The notes beneath the pieces were generated by a model. The model was not told the DNA's origin and made no database searches. It saw only the letters and a list, made by a program, of their open reading frames with translations. Below are positions 63,992 to 64,000 of a DNA stretch of 64,000 nucleotides, piece after piece. The stretch spans positions 1-64,000 of the forward strand of contig NZ_FWXD01000008.1 of NCBI RefSeq assembly GCF_900176275.1. Reading direction: 5' to 3'. A program made the translations under genes and the position numbers. This DNA is from Andreprevotia lacus DSM 23236. Its GTDB lineage: Bacteria; Pseudomonadota; Gammaproteobacteria; Burkholderiales; Chitinibacteraceae. Within the stretch, counting starts at the first letter, position 1. The number at the start of each line of letters is the position of its first letter.

Positions 63992-64000
63992 ACTGCTTAA

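Overview
The window is about 63% GC, densely coded on both strands, and contains no rRNA, tRNA, insertion sequence or CRISPR array that I can see. The housekeeping genes (smc-zipA-yciI-ligA, an ~800-residue LigA, mrp, uvrC, pgsA, tyrA-cmk) and the flagellar set fliC-flaG-fliD-fliS-fliT suggest a motile betaproteobacterium, most likely of the Neisseriales (Chromobacteriaceae/Chitinibacteraceae type). That placement is an inference from gene style and order, not from a marker gene.

Layout. Bases 1-9744: the 3' end of a nonribosomal peptide synthetase (dual condensation/epimerisation domain, adenylation domain with an aromatic-like pocket, carrier, thioesterase). It is translationally coupled through ATGA overlaps to a complete tripartite RND efflux pump, which looks like a peptide biosynthesis and export operon. 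Bases 9.9-19.5 kb: mixed genes including a lipoprotein hydrolase, a BamE-like lipoprotein, an L,D-transpeptidase with a GNAT-like tail, a glycerophosphodiesterase, a patatin-barrel (type Vd) secreted phospholipase, Mrp, a YbaL-like antiporter lacking its RCK domain, a glycosyltransferase and a cupin. Bases 19.5-28.3 kb: smc, zipA, a YciI-like gene, ligA, and galU preceded in frame by a Cro-like helix-turn-helix segment.

Bases 28.4-41.9 kb hold the most interesting system. It is one run of tightly packed or overlapping genes between two strong terminators. It contains homologues of all four enzymes that make activated phosphoramidate in the Campylobacter jejuni capsule (L-glutamine kinase, phosphoglutamine cytidylyltransferase, gamma-glutamyl-CDP-amidate hydrolase, CDP-amidate kinase), plus a methyltransferase and a CysQ/IMPase-type 3'-phosphatase. 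These are followed by a DegT aminotransferase and a WxcM-like acetyltransferase/ketoisomerase for a dTDP-3-acetamido-3,6-dideoxyhexose, a CDP-glycerol-phosphotransferase-like protein, and a 1483-residue multi-domain glycosyltransferase. The operon ends 140 bp upstream of the flagellin start codon, and flagellin has its own sigma-28 promoter. My reading is that the cluster builds a (methyl)phosphoramidate-decorated amino-deoxysugar glycan, with flagellin as the leading candidate acceptor.

Bases 42-49.4 kb: the late flagellar block (fliC, flaG, fliD, fliS, a fliT-like gene, a DUF2802 gene, a FliK-like gene, an orphan FlhB C-terminal-domain gene) with two sigma-28 promoters. Bases 49.4-64 kb: an MFS transporter, an NSS sodium symporter, uvrC, a hotdog thioesterase and GNAT pair, a large secreted protein of unknown function, a DUF1223 protein, pgsA, a second MFS transporter, an HD-GYP/zinc-ribbon protein, and an aromatic amino-acid block (type I-beta DAHP synthase, a META-domain protein, tyrA) followed by cmk. 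No gap without a gene is longer than about 260 bp.
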